A stretch of 64,000 nt of DNA from assembly GCF_029983815.1 (NCBI RefSeq), contig NZ_JASBYU010000002.1:1-64000 (forward strand), in the 5' to 3' direction. The position numbers and the translations under genes were made by a program. This document shows positions 7,507 to 16,410 of the stretch, piece after piece (within the stretch, counting starts at the first letter, position 1; the number at the start of each line of letters is the position of its first letter). The stretch comes from Lagierella sp. (GTDB lineage: Bacteria; Bacillota; Clostridia; Tissierellales; Peptoniphilaceae). The notes below the pieces were generated by a model. The model was not told the origin of the DNA and ran no database searches. It worked only from the letters and a program-made list of their open reading frames with translations.

Positions 7507-8253
7507 ATGAATTTAAATGAATTTTTTAATGAATATAAAAAGGTTGCTCTAGCTTTTTCTGGAGGTGTTGACTCTGCATTCTTATTGCAACAGGCTATTG
7601 AGAATGGTGTAGATATCACTGCATATTATGTTAAGTCAGCTTTTCAGCCAGATTTTGAGTTGGAGGATGCAAAAAGGCTTTCCAAAGAGCTTAATGCAAA
7701 GTTAAAGATTATGCAGGTGGATGTTTTCAAGGATGATAATATAATCAAAAATTCAAGTAAGAGATGTTATTACTGTAAAAAGGTCATCTTTGGATCTATA
7801 TTAAAGCAGGCTAAAAAAGATGGATATGAAGTGTTATTGGATGGGACAAACTATTCTGATGACTATGATGATAGGCCGGGAATGAGGGCAAAGGACGAAC
7901 TTAAGGTTCTTTCTCCCTTAAGGATGTGCAAGTTGACAAAAAAAGATATAAGAAAGCTCTCTAAGGAAAAGGGACTTTTTACTTGGAACAAGCCTTCTTA
8001 TTCCTGTCTTGCTACTAGGATTCCAGTGGATAAAACTATAACTTTGGAGGATTTGGATAGAACTGAAAGAGCGGAGGACTTTTTAAAAAGTTTAGGTTTT
8101 GTGGATTTTAGGGTGAGGCTTTTTTGTGACAGTGCTAAGATTTCTGTTACTGAGACCGACTTGGAAAAGGTTATTGAACATAGAGCTGATATTTTACAGG
8201 AACTTTTGAAATATTATCCTAATATCTTGTTGGATTTGGAGGTTAGAAAGTGA
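7507..8253 (+). CDS. larE: ATP-dependent sulfur-insertion protein LarE (nickel-pincer cofactor synthesis)
   Basis: 248 residues. An N-terminal PP-loop motif SGGVDSA (18-24) binds ATP and AMPylates the substrate carboxylate. LarE then converts pyridinium-3,5-biscarboxylate mononucleotide to the bis-thiocarboxylate. The sequence has Cys87 and Cys90 (RCYYCK) and Cys167 (SYSCLATR). Three such cysteines are the pattern of LarE proteins that carry a [4Fe-4S] cluster and act catalytically, in contrast to the single sacrificial Cys of the Lactobacillus enzyme (established for the family; assignment here is inference). GAAGGTGAAAG precedes the ATG. It overlaps larB by four bases. Confidence 0.9.
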   Translation: MNLNEFFNEYKKVALAFSGGVDSAFLLQQAIENGVDITAYYVKSAFQPDFELEDAKRLSKELNAKLKIMQVDVFKDDNIIKNSSKRCYYCKKVIFGSILKQAKKDGYEVLLDGTNYSDDYDDRPGMRAKDELKVLSPLRMCKLTKKDIRKLSKEKGLFTWNKPSYSCLATRIPVDKTITLEDLDRTERAEDFLKSLGFVDFRVRLFCDSAKISVTETDLEKVIEHRADILQELLKYYPNILLDLEVRK

Positions 8254-9002
8254 ATACGGAAATAAAAAAGCTGCTTCAAGGGGTACAAAATGGCACGGTT
8301 TCGGTGGATGAAGCCATGTTGAGTTTGAAGTCTAAACCCTTTGAAGACATCGATTTTGCCAAAGTCGACTTACATAGACAGGTTCGACAAGGTGCTACTG
8401 AAGTGATTTATGGTGGTGGAAAGACTGCTGAACAGATCGTTAAGATCCTTTCTACAATGGTCAATAATGGCCAAAGGAGAATTTTAATAACCAGGTTGTC
8501 TAAAGAGGGTTATAAAGAGGTTTGTAAGTTTCAAGATTTAAAATATTATGAAAGTGCCAAAATTGGAATCTTGGGAGATTTTAAAGAGCCTGATGGCATT
8601 GGGGAAATTGTTATAGCAACTGGAGGCACCTCTGATATTCCCGTGGCTGAAGAGGCCTATTTAACTGCTAGGATGCTTGGGAATAGGGTTAATAGGTTAT
8701 ATGATGTTGGAGTTTCAGGGGTTCATAGGTTACTTGCAAAGAGAGAAGTGATAATGAAGGCTTCTGTTATTGTGGCAGTTGCTGGTATGGAAGGGGCCTT
8801 GGCCTCAGTTATTGGAGGTTTGGCTGATTGTCCTGTAATTGCCGTTCCCACTTCTGTAGGTTATGGAGCCTCTTTTAATGGTGTTGCAGCACTACTTTCA
8901 ATGCTCAACTCCTGTGCCAGTGGTGTAAGTGTGGTAAATATCGACAATGGTTTTGGGGCAGGCTACTTGGCGAGTATGATTAATCATATGGAGGTAAAAT
9001 GA
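8250..9002 (+). CDS. larB: Pyridinium-3,5-biscarboxylic acid mononucleotide synthase LarB
   Basis: 250 residues, starting with GTG in a GTGA overlap with larE. LarB carboxylates nicotinic acid adenine dinucleotide and hydrolyses the phosphoanhydride, the first step to the nickel-pincer nucleotide. The C-terminal half is PurE-like: VAVAGMEGALASVIGGL near residues 171-187 and PTSVGYGASFNG near 200-211 are the conserved nucleotide-binding loops. The protein is full length. Its stop codon overlaps the larC start (ATGA). Confidence 0.9.
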   Translation: MNTEIKKLLQGVQNGTVSVDEAMLSLKSKPFEDIDFAKVDLHRQVRQGATEVIYGGGKTAEQIVKILSTMVNNGQRRILITRLSKEGYKEVCKFQDLKYYESAKIGILGDFKEPDGIGEIVIATGGTSDIPVAEEAYLTARMLGNRVNRLYDVGVSGVHRLLAKREVIMKASVIVAVAGMEGALASVIGGLADCPVIAVPTSVGYGASFNGVAALLSMLNSCASGVSVVNIDNGFGAGYLASMINHMEVK

Positions 9003-10258
9003 TGAAAACGCTATATTTTGAATGTAACATGGGGGCTGCTGGTGACATGCTGACAGCTTCTCTTTTGGAATTATACGATAATCCATTAATGATGATTGAT
9101 AAGTTAAATGATCTCCATATTCCGCATGTTAAATTTGAAAAAAGAGACAGTTTTAAATGTGGGATTAAGGGAACGGGTTTGGTTGTTAAAGTAGATGGTG
9201 TAGAGGAAGGTGTAGATGGGCATAGTCGCCACGTCCACCACCATAGTCACCATGAACATGATCATAATCATTACCATAATCATGATGAAAATCATAGCCA
9301 TAGCCATGATCAAAAACATCATCACAGTCATAGGGGAATGGTGGAGATAGAAGAGATAGTTAATAATCTTGCGATAGATAAAAAAATTAAAGAGGATGTT
9401 CTTGGGGTGTATAGTCTTATTGCAAAGGCTGAGTCTATAAGCCACAATGTGGATGTGAAAGAGATACATTTTCACGAAGTTGGAAATATGGATGCAATTG
9501 CCGATATAACTGGATTTTGCTATCTTCTCTCCGGTCTATCTGTGGATAGGATAATAGCGTCGCCAATAAATTTAGGTAGTGGCCATGTGCACTGTGCCCA
9601 TGGGGTTTTACCGGTTCCAGCCCCTGCTACCGCATATATTTTACGAAATGTTCCAGTATATAATTCCAGGGTTGAATCTGAACTTTGTACACCTACTGGA
9701 GCTGCAATACTTAAGTACTTTGCAACTGATTTTGTGAAGATGCCTACTATAAAGGTAGAAAAAATAGGCTATGGTATGGGTAAGAAAGATTTTGAAATGT
9801 GTAATTGTGTGAGAGCCTTTTTAGGTTTTGAAGATGAAAGGGATTTGGTCTATGAGCTGTCTTGTAATCTAGATGATATGACTGGAGAAGAGATAGGCTT
9901 TGCGGTGGAAAGGCTAATGGATCAAGGAGCTTTGGAGGTTTACACCACGCCTATCAACATGAAGAAATCTCGTCCAGGAACCTTGCTTTCTGTAATTTGC
10001 AGTGAGGAAGACAAACAGAGGTTTGTTGAACTCATCTTTAAGTACACTAGTACAATTGGTATTAGGGAAAATACTTTTAATAGATATATTTTAGACAGAA
10101 AGATTTCAAAGGTTGACAGTTGTTTTGGAAAGGTAAGTGTAAAGAAATCCTCTGGATACAATGTAGTAAGAAAAAAATATGAATATGAGGATTTACGTGA
10201 AATTGCTTTAGAAAAGGGCTTAACTTTAGATGAAGTTAAGAAAAAAATAGAGGAATAG
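8999..10258 (+). CDS. larC: Nickel insertion protein LarC, single uninterrupted frame, His-rich loop
   Basis: 419 residues. LarC inserts nickel into the bis-thiocarboxylate mononucleotide in a CTP-dependent reaction. The N-terminal GAAGDM motif (13-18) is typical. Residues 75-111 contain 19 His in 37 positions, a likely nickel-binding or storage loop. In Lactobacillus plantarum larC is split and needs a programmed frameshift; here it is one frame. The start overlaps larB, so larE-larB-larC are translationally coupled. No larA (lactate racemase) gene is nearby, so the cofactor must serve an enzyme encoded elsewhere. Confidence 0.92.
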   Translation: MMKTLYFECNMGAAGDMLTASLLELYDNPLMMIDKLNDLHIPHVKFEKRDSFKCGIKGTGLVVKVDGVEEGVDGHSRHVHHHSHHEHDHNHYHNHDENHSHSHDQKHHHSHRGMVEIEEIVNNLAIDKKIKEDVLGVYSLIAKAESISHNVDVKEIHFHEVGNMDAIADITGFCYLLSGLSVDRIIASPINLGSGHVHCAHGVLPVPAPATAYILRNVPVYNSRVESELCTPTGAAILKYFATDFVKMPTIKVEKIGYGMGKKDFEMCNCVRAFLGFEDERDLVYELSCNLDDMTGEEIGFAVERLMDQGALEVYTTPINMKKSRPGTLLSVICSEEDKQRFVELIFKYTSTIGIRENTFNRYILDRKISKVDSCFGKVSVKKSSGYNVVRKKYEYEDLREIALEKGLTLDEVKKKIEE

Positions 10259-10324
10259 GGTTTTATGAAATAGGTTTTCAAACTTCTATATAAATGGAAG
10301 AAATTTTATATAAGGTGGAAAGAG

Positions 10325-11476
10325 ATGAAAGATAACAATAAGGTTTATAAAAATGAAATCGGGTGGGAAGCACCAATTTTTCTATTGGTCTTCTTTGGCT
10401 TATTTATCTACATAGGTAGGGTCATGGGTGGAACAAATATGATTAAGACCATGATGAATACTGCCTTTGATTTGTTGATTAACGTCTGCTTTTTTTTAAT
10501 GGCAGTATCTGTTTTAGCTGGAGGAGTCTCTTCAATATTTTCTGAGTTTGGAGTAATAGCTCTGATAAACAAGGGATTGTCTGCTATTATGAAGCCGGTT
10601 TACGACTTGCCAGGAGCAAGCTCCCTTGGGATGTTAAACTGCTTTATGTCTGATAATCCGGCGATTTTAACTTTGGCCCATGATGACAATTTTAGGAAGT
10701 ACTTTAAGAAATATCAGATGCCTGCTTTGACCAATTTGGGAACTGCCTTTGGTATGGGCCTTATCATAGTTACATCTATGATGGCTTTACCAGTAAAGGG
10801 GGCTGTTCCGGGGGCTTTAATAGGTTTTTTAGGTGCTGTTGTTGGATCGATTGTATCTGTTAGGATAATGATTCATAAGACCAAGAAGTACTATGGCACA
10901 GAGGACTATGTAGAGTGTAGCAATATTGAAGCCATTCCCGAAAGAAAACGTAAGGTAAGGGAAGGCTCCATAGGTTCAAGGTTTATCCAAGCTTTGTTAG
11001 ATGGTGGCAAGGTTGGTGTAGATATGGGTGTTGCAATCATCCCAGGTGTTGTCTTGATCTGTACCATGGTGATTCTCCTTACAAATGGAACGGGGGATGC
11101 TGGTGTCTACAACGGAACAGCCAATCAAGGTGTGGGTTTATTACCTGTGATAGGGGAGAAACTCAGTTTTATATTAACTCCTCTCTTTGGATTTAGCACT
11201 CCTAAGGCAATTTCCATCCCAATAACCGCATTGGGAAGTTCTGGAGCTGCCATTGGGATGGTCTCCGACATGGCTACAAAGGGGATTATCAATGGAAATG
11301 ACATTGCAGTTTTCACTTCTATCTGTATGTGTTGGAGTGGATATCTTTCAACTCATATAGCTATGATGGATGCCTTGGACACTAAGGAGATGACTGGAAA
11401 TGCAATTTTGTCCCATACCATTGGTGGACTTTGTGGCGGAATTGCTGCACATATAATTTGGGGGTTGTTATTTTAA
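10325..11476 (+). CDS. Gate-domain (nucleoside-recognition-like) membrane protein
   Basis: 383 residues with about nine membrane segments. The repeated, Gly/Ala-rich helices, with conserved stretches such as GGVSSIFSEFG and GLLNxFMSDNPAI-like LNCFMSDNPAI, resemble the Gate domain of YjiH/SpoVAB-like and nucleoside-recognition membrane proteins. It follows the lar genes with a 66-base gap and its own AAGGTGGAAAG site, and abuts the ClpB-like gene with no gap. A transport role linked to the lar-dependent pathway is possible, but the substrate is unknown. Confidence 0.6.
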   Translation: MKDNNKVYKNEIGWEAPIFLLVFFGLFIYIGRVMGGTNMIKTMMNTAFDLLINVCFFLMAVSVLAGGVSSIFSEFGVIALINKGLSAIMKPVYDLPGASSLGMLNCFMSDNPAILTLAHDDNFRKYFKKYQMPALTNLGTAFGMGLIIVTSMMALPVKGAVPGALIGFLGAVVGSIVSVRIMIHKTKKYYGTEDYVECSNIEAIPERKRKVREGSIGSRFIQALLDGGKVGVDMGVAIIPGVVLICTMVILLTNGTGDAGVYNGTANQGVGLLPVIGEKLSFILTPLFGFSTPKAISIPITALGSSGAAIGMVSDMATKGIINGNDIAVFTSICMCWSGYLSTHIAMMDALDTKEMTGNAILSHTIGGLCGGIAAHIIWGLLF

Positions 11477-13990
11477 ATGGATTTTTCTAAGTATTCTCAG
11501 TCAGCTATCGATATTATAAGAGATGCAAATCAAGTGGCAATTAAATACAGTCATAGGGAAGTGACGGATTTACACCTTTTTCTATCGATTTTGACCAATG
11601 CTAAAAATTTGGTAGAGGGTTATATTAATGAGCTGGGAATCATCTATGAAAATCTTAAGGTGGATGTGGAAAATGCCGTTATTAAGTTAAAGCCAATCAA
11701 AGGCATTACCAGTTTGTATACAAGCAGGTCCTATAATAGAACTTTGCTAATTTCTGAGGAGATCTGTAGAAATCTATATGACGAAAAAGTCACACCAGAG
11801 CATATACTATTGGCCCTTATTAGGGAAGATGATATGTCTTCTGCAAAACTTTCGAAGCTTCACGGACTGGAGTACGAAAAGTTACGAAAGGCCATGTCTC
11901 AAAAGTTTAACGAGGCTTTTCTTGGAGGAGTTGCTAAGGACACCCTTACAGTATTGGAGAGATATGGGAGAAATTTAACTAAAGAGGCCATGGAAAAAAA
12001 GCTAGATCCTGTTATAGGAAGAGAGGAAGAGACGAGAAGTGCAATTCGAATTCTATCGAGAAGGATCAAGAACAACCCTGTTCTAATTGGTGAGGCGGGG
12101 GTTGGAAAGACGGCTATCGTAGAAGGAATTGTGGAGAGGATTGTAAAAGAGGACGTGCCCGATGACTTAAAGGACAAGATAGTCTTTTCCTTGGACATGA
12201 CTTCTCTTATTGCAGGAGCAAAGTACAGGGGTGACTTTGAGGAAAGGCTTAAGAAAGTCCTTGAGATTATAAAGCAGTCTCAGGGTAAAATCATCCTCTT
12301 TATAGACGAAATCCACAATATTATGGGCAGTGGAAGTTCTGGGGGCACAATGGACACCGCCAATATTTTAAAGCCTATGCTTGCCCGGGGAGAAATTTTA
12401 ACAATTGGGGCAACTACCATTGATGAATATAGAAAATACATTGAAAAGGACGCGGCTTTGGACCGAAGGTTTCAAAAGATTCTAATAGAGGAGCCTTCTG
12501 AAGAAACTACCATTGCAATCTTGAGAGGGGTAAAGTTTAAGTACGAAGCACATCACCGTGTAAAGATTTCCGACAGTGCATTGGTGGAAGCGGTAAAGCT
12601 ATCTAAGAGGTTTTTACCAGAGAGAAAGCTTCCCGACGTGGCGATTGATGTAATTGATGAGGCCTGTGCCTTGGTTCGTATGGTAAGGGATCAAAGACCT
12701 GAAGAAATCGACAATCTTCACAGAAAGATACTTCAACTGGAAATGGAAAAAATAGCTTTAAGGGATGAAAAAGAGGTTCGTTCTAAGACAATTCTTGAAG
12801 ACAAGGATAGACAGATAGAGGCACTTAATAGCGAGCTTGAAGAAAAGACTAGGCTCTATAATTTAGAAAAGGAAAGACAGGAGAACATCCTATCCAATGA
12901 ACGAGAACTTAATCATATAAGGATTCAGCTGGAACAGGCCAAGGAGAAAAGGGACATTCAAAAACTTGACAATCTCTTAAAGACTGAAAAAAAGATTGAT
13001 GAAAAGCTTAAACGCTTAGAAGCTATAGAGGAATATTACCCTATAAAGACAAAGGTTACTGAAAATGAGGTCAAGGAGATAGTTTCGAAGCTTTCTGGGA
13101 TGCCTAAGGTAAAATTGGAACTTAGCAAGATCTCTAGACTGAATGAAATTAGAGAAAATATGAAAAGGGATTTTGTTGGTGGTGAAAAGATGATTGACAA
13201 GATCATCAACACCTATATGATTTCCCAGGGTGGATTTGCCAAGGGCAATAGACCTGTGGGAAGCTTCCTTCTATGTGGCAAGTCGGGAACTGGTAAAGGC
13301 TATATTGGTGAACTTGTTGCAAAATATCTATACGAGGGGGAAAACAGCCTTTTGACCTTTGATATGAGTGAGTTTAACGACCGCTCCTCGATTACAAAAC
13401 TCATTGGGGCACCTCCAGGTTATGTTGGTTACGATATTGGAGGGGTTTTGACAAGGGCTTTGAGAACAAAACCCTATAGTGTAATTATATTTAATGACAT
13501 TGACAACGCCCACAGGGAAGTGCAAAACCTTATTCTTCAAATCATTCAAGAGGGGAAGTTGAAGGACAATCAGGGAAAGACGATTAACATGGAAAATGCA
13601 ATCATCTTTCTTACAATTACTTTGACAAATTCCTCCCAAAAAAATGAGATTAATGATAAACTTAAGATACGGTTCGACAAATATGTGGACTACGTTTTTT
13701 ATCTAGAAGACTTAGATAAAAAAGATATGAAAAAGTTGATACTTTTAAATTTAGAAGAGCTTAGGGAAGAATCGAAGGAACATTTTATCGAGGTTTTCTG
13801 GGATGATAATTTTGTTGAGAAGTTTTTAAACTATGCCTTGAAGGAGAAGATGGAACCAAGGGATGTTAAAAAGATTATCGAACAGGAAGTCTACTTTTTG
13901 ATCTGTGAGAAACAACTGGAAGATGGTACAGAGAAAAACAAGAAGATAAAATTGGAGATGGAAGATGACAAATTTAAAGTAATAGGGTAG
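11477..13990 (+). CDS. ClpB-like AAA+ protein with degenerate second ATPase domain
   Basis: 837 residues in ClpB order: Clp N-domain (1-~145), D1 ATPase, a long coiled-coil middle domain (~405-530, ClpB rather than ClpC length), then D2. D1 is intact: Walker A GEAGVGKT at 205-212, Walker B with Asp277-Glu278, and ALDRRF as arginine-finger region. D2 is altered: Walker A reads GKSGTGKG (601-608) with Gly in place of the Thr/Ser that binds magnesium, and Walker B reads FNDID with Asn673-Asp674 in place of Asp-Glu. The sensor-1 and GQ motifs are also eroded. The D2 ring is probably a poor ATPase. It starts immediately after the upstream stop codon. It may be a specialised paralog beside a true ClpB elsewhere. 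Confidence 0.85.
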   Translation: MDFSKYSQSAIDIIRDANQVAIKYSHREVTDLHLFLSILTNAKNLVEGYINELGIIYENLKVDVENAVIKLKPIKGITSLYTSRSYNRTLLISEEICRNLYDEKVTPEHILLALIREDDMSSAKLSKLHGLEYEKLRKAMSQKFNEAFLGGVAKDTLTVLERYGRNLTKEAMEKKLDPVIGREEETRSAIRILSRRIKNNPVLIGEAGVGKTAIVEGIVERIVKEDVPDDLKDKIVFSLDMTSLIAGAKYRGDFEERLKKVLEIIKQSQGKIILFIDEIHNIMGSGSSGGTMDTANILKPMLARGEILTIGATTIDEYRKYIEKDAALDRRFQKILIEEPSEETTIAILRGVKFKYEAHHRVKISDSALVEAVKLSKRFLPERKLPDVAIDVIDEACALVRMVRDQRPEEIDNLHRKILQLEMEKIALRDEKEVRSKTILEDKDRQIEALNSELEEKTRLYNLEKERQENILSNERELNHIRIQLEQAKEKRDIQKLDNLLKTEKKIDEKLKRLEAIEEYYPIKTKVTENEVKEIVSKLSGMPKVKLELSKISRLNEIRENMKRDFVGGEKMIDKIINTYMISQGGFAKGNRPVGSFLLCGKSGTGKGYIGELVAKYLYEGENSLLTFDMSEFNDRSSITKLIGAPPGYVGYDIGGVLTRALRTKPYSVIIFNDIDNAHREVQNLILQIIQEGKLKDNQGKTINMENAIIFLTITLTNSSQKNEINDKLKIRFDKYVDYVFYLEDLDKKDMKKLILLNLEELREESKEHFIEVFWDDNFVEKFLNYALKEKMEPRDVKKIIEQEVYFLICEKQLEDGTEKNKKIKLEMEDDKFKVIG

Positions 13991-14076
13991 TCGATTTGAA
14001 TGCCCAAGACTTTGTTTGAATTTGTGAAAGAGTAGGATAAGATAATTTTAGAGAAATAATGAGTAGGAGGAATTAA

Positions 14077-15246
14077 ATGGCTTTTCAATTACCGGAATTT
14101 ACTTTACCAAATTTTGAAGAGGAAAAATACCAAAAGGCTCCCGATATAACCTTGGGAACTGTGGAAAGAGATGGGGTTGCACCAGATGATTTTTATTTGA
14201 CTTCCCATATGCCGACTTTCTATAAGCATAATGGGGAATGGCTTTTTCCAGAACATAATTCTTTAAACTGTGTAGCGGTTTTGGAAGAGGAAGAAATCAA
14301 GATAAAGGAAATCAGGGAAATAAAGAGGGGAGAAGAAGTAGTCCTTTCGAGAACAGGGGATTTGGAACATGGAATTTTAGTCTATAGGGATGGGTTTGAT
14401 GAGTCCATCTACTCAACTCCTGGTAAAGCTGTTGAGACTTCCTTTTCCGAAGACTATGAATATCTATTTAAACTGATGGAACACGAAAGGGATAGTGACG
14501 ACGGTTACATCGTATGGGTGTTGGGACCTTCTGTTGTCTTCGACTACGACACTAGAAATGCTTTAAATCAATTGGCAGAAAATGGATACATTGACTGTTT
14601 ACTAGGTGGAAATGCAATGTGCACCCACGATTTGGAAGGTGGATTTTTGCAAACTGCCCTTGGTCAAAACATATACACTCAAGAAAATGTTCCTATGGGA
14701 CATTACAATCATTTGGATTTGTTAAATGAAGTTAGAACCATAGGATCCATCAAGGATTTTATTGCAGCGGGAAATGTTAAAGACGGTATTATTAAGACTT
14801 TGTCCTCAATGGACATACCCTTTGTGCTTTCTGGGTCCATAAGGGATGATGGCCCCCTACCAGAAGTCATTGGAGATACGGATGTGGCTTTAACTGAAAC
14901 GAAGAAGGCTTTGGATAAGGCGACTCTAATAATCTGTATTGCAACAATGCTTCACAGTCTTTCCGCAGCAAGGATGGCTTCAAGTTACAGGGTTAGAAAA
15001 GACGGAAAGATAAGTCCGGTATATATGTACTCTGTGGATGTAACTGAAAATGTGGTTAACAAGGTAGGCGCTGCAAGGGAATTAATGGCCTTTGTGCCTA
15101 TGGTTACAAATGTACAAGACTTTGTTGTAAACTGTCAAAAGGCCCTTATCACACCAGCACAAAAGGAGTTTGCCGAGGAACTTGCAATGCCGGAAGAAGA
15201 GTTTATAAAAGTTGAAAATATTGATGAACTAGAAGGAGAGATATAA
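14077..15246 (+). CDS. TIGR00300/LOR-SDH-like enzyme, subunit A (ornithine cyclodeaminase-type)
   Basis: 389 residues. The N-terminal part (PDDFYLTSHMPTFYKHNGEW) matches the LOR/SDH-conserved domain of the TIGR00300 family. The C-terminal Rossmann-like part carries GNAMCTHDLE (178-187), SGSIRDDGPLP (252-262), ATMLHSLSAA and MVTNVQDF. Related proteins include the archaeal-type ornithine cyclodeaminase and the C-terminal half of ArgZ-like arginine-degrading enzymes, which use NAD to turn ornithine into proline and ammonia. A role in amino acid catabolism is likely. AGGAGG precedes the ATG. A paralog follows two bases after the stop codon, suggesting a hetero-oligomer. Confidence 0.72.
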   Translation: MAFQLPEFTLPNFEEEKYQKAPDITLGTVERDGVAPDDFYLTSHMPTFYKHNGEWLFPEHNSLNCVAVLEEEEIKIKEIREIKRGEEVVLSRTGDLEHGILVYRDGFDESIYSTPGKAVETSFSEDYEYLFKLMEHERDSDDGYIVWVLGPSVVFDYDTRNALNQLAENGYIDCLLGGNAMCTHDLEGGFLQTALGQNIYTQENVPMGHYNHLDLLNEVRTIGSIKDFIAAGNVKDGIIKTLSSMDIPFVLSGSIRDDGPLPEVIGDTDVALTETKKALDKATLIICIATMLHSLSAARMASSYRVRKDGKISPVYMYSVDVTENVVNKVGAARELMAFVPMVTNVQDFVVNCQKALITPAQKEFAEELAMPEEEFIKVENIDELEGEI

Positions 15247-15247
15247 T

Positions 15248-16342
15248 ATGAAATTTGAAATGCCAAAGTACCACCATCCAGACTTTAATCAAGATTTTCT
15301 TAAAAATGCACCTAATGCAACTCTTGAAGAGGTAACTGAAGATGGAATAAGTCCAAGAAATTATCATGCTCTTTCTGTTTATCCTGAATATTTTAAAATA
15401 AATGGCAAGTGGGTTTTAGCTGAACAATCTAGGATGGACACGGTTTGTGTAGCCAATGACACTCCAGGAGAAGAGTCTGTAGACATAGTAGAATTTAGAA
15501 ACCTTAAGAGGGGCAATAAGGTAGTTATTGGTAGAACGGAGGATGCTTCCGAGGGAATCTATGTATGGACCAGAGGCTTTTTACAAGAGGACGAGGTTAG
15601 AGACACCTTTGCCTTTAGGTCAGGACGTTCTAGAGAAACTGCCTTTTCCATAGACTATGACACATTGTACGAAGTGTTAAAGTATGAGAAGGAAAATCAT
15701 GGATATGTTACCTTGATTGTTGGGGCGGCGGTTGTTTTGGACGGTCAGTCGAGAAAAGCTCTTGAAAGACTTATCCTAAACGGCTATGTTCAAGCTATAT
15801 TCTGCGGAACTACAACAGCTGCATTCGACTTGGAAAGGGGAATGTTTAACACCACTTGGGGACAGGAACACTTTAAAAGGGAACAAAACACCAACAGAAA
15901 TCTATATGAAACTATAAACATGGTTAGAAAACATGGCTCTATCAAGAGTTTGATTGAGACGGGTTTAGTAAAGGACGGATTTATTAAAGCCTGTGTTGAA
16001 AAGGACGTGCCCTTTGTAATTGCAGGGACGATTAGAGACAGATTTGCACTTCCTGAAACCATAAACAATGTATATCAAGCCCAAAACGAAATGAGGTCCC
16101 ATGCCAGAAAGACATCTACAATAATCATGATGTCAGCAATATTATTTACCATAGCAACAGGAAACATGACCCCTTCCTACAATGTATTCGATGGAGAAGT
16201 TAGACCAGTCTATATGTACACCATCGACATTCAGGAGTTTGCAGTAAACAAGCTTTCCGACAGGGGAACTGTAACAGCAGTCTCCATGGTAACCAATGTA
16301 CAGGACTTTATCAGAAATGTTGACAGGGCGTTAAATGGCTAA
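15248..16342 (+). CDS. TIGR00300/LOR-SDH-like protein, subunit B (divergent paralog)
   Basis: 364 residues, collinear with the upstream protein from end to end. Key positions differ: GTTTAAFDLE (187-196) has Phe193 where subunit A has His184, and AGTIRDRFALP (259-269) lacks the DDGPLP signature. The NAD-binding-like C-terminus (IDIQEFAVNKLSDRG, MVTNVQDF) is retained. The pattern suggests gene duplication followed by loss of catalytic residues, with this chain acting as a structural or regulatory partner (inference). It is preceded by GAAGGAGAG and followed by a strong terminator. Confidence 0.68.
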   Translation: MKFEMPKYHHPDFNQDFLKNAPNATLEEVTEDGISPRNYHALSVYPEYFKINGKWVLAEQSRMDTVCVANDTPGEESVDIVEFRNLKRGNKVVIGRTEDASEGIYVWTRGFLQEDEVRDTFAFRSGRSRETAFSIDYDTLYEVLKYEKENHGYVTLIVGAAVVLDGQSRKALERLILNGYVQAIFCGTTTAAFDLERGMFNTTWGQEHFKREQNTNRNLYETINMVRKHGSIKSLIETGLVKDGFIKACVEKDVPFVIAGTIRDRFALPETINNVYQAQNEMRSHARKTSTIIMMSAILFTIATGNMTPSYNVFDGEVRPVYMYTIDIQEFAVNKLSDRGTVTAVSMVTNVQDFIRNVDRALNG

Positions 16343-16349
16343 AAAATTT

Positions 16350-16384
16350 AGGACATCCAGGGATATTAATGGATGTCCTTTTTT
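16350..16384 (+). terminator. Bidirectional terminator between the paralog pair and asparaginase
   Basis: AGGACATCCA (16350-16359) pairs with TGGATGTCCT (16370-16379), followed by T on the plus strand and preceded by an A-run and AAATTT that give T on the minus strand. The genes on both sides converge here. Confidence 0.85.
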
Positions 16385-16410
16385 AATCCTATCATTATAA
16401 TTGGTAAAAT

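Noticed and set aside
9104..9475. Minus-strand 123-codon frame rich in Met and Ile inside larC
   Set aside because: An artefact of the His-codon-rich stretch (CAT/CAC repeats) read in reverse; larC itself is clearly coding.
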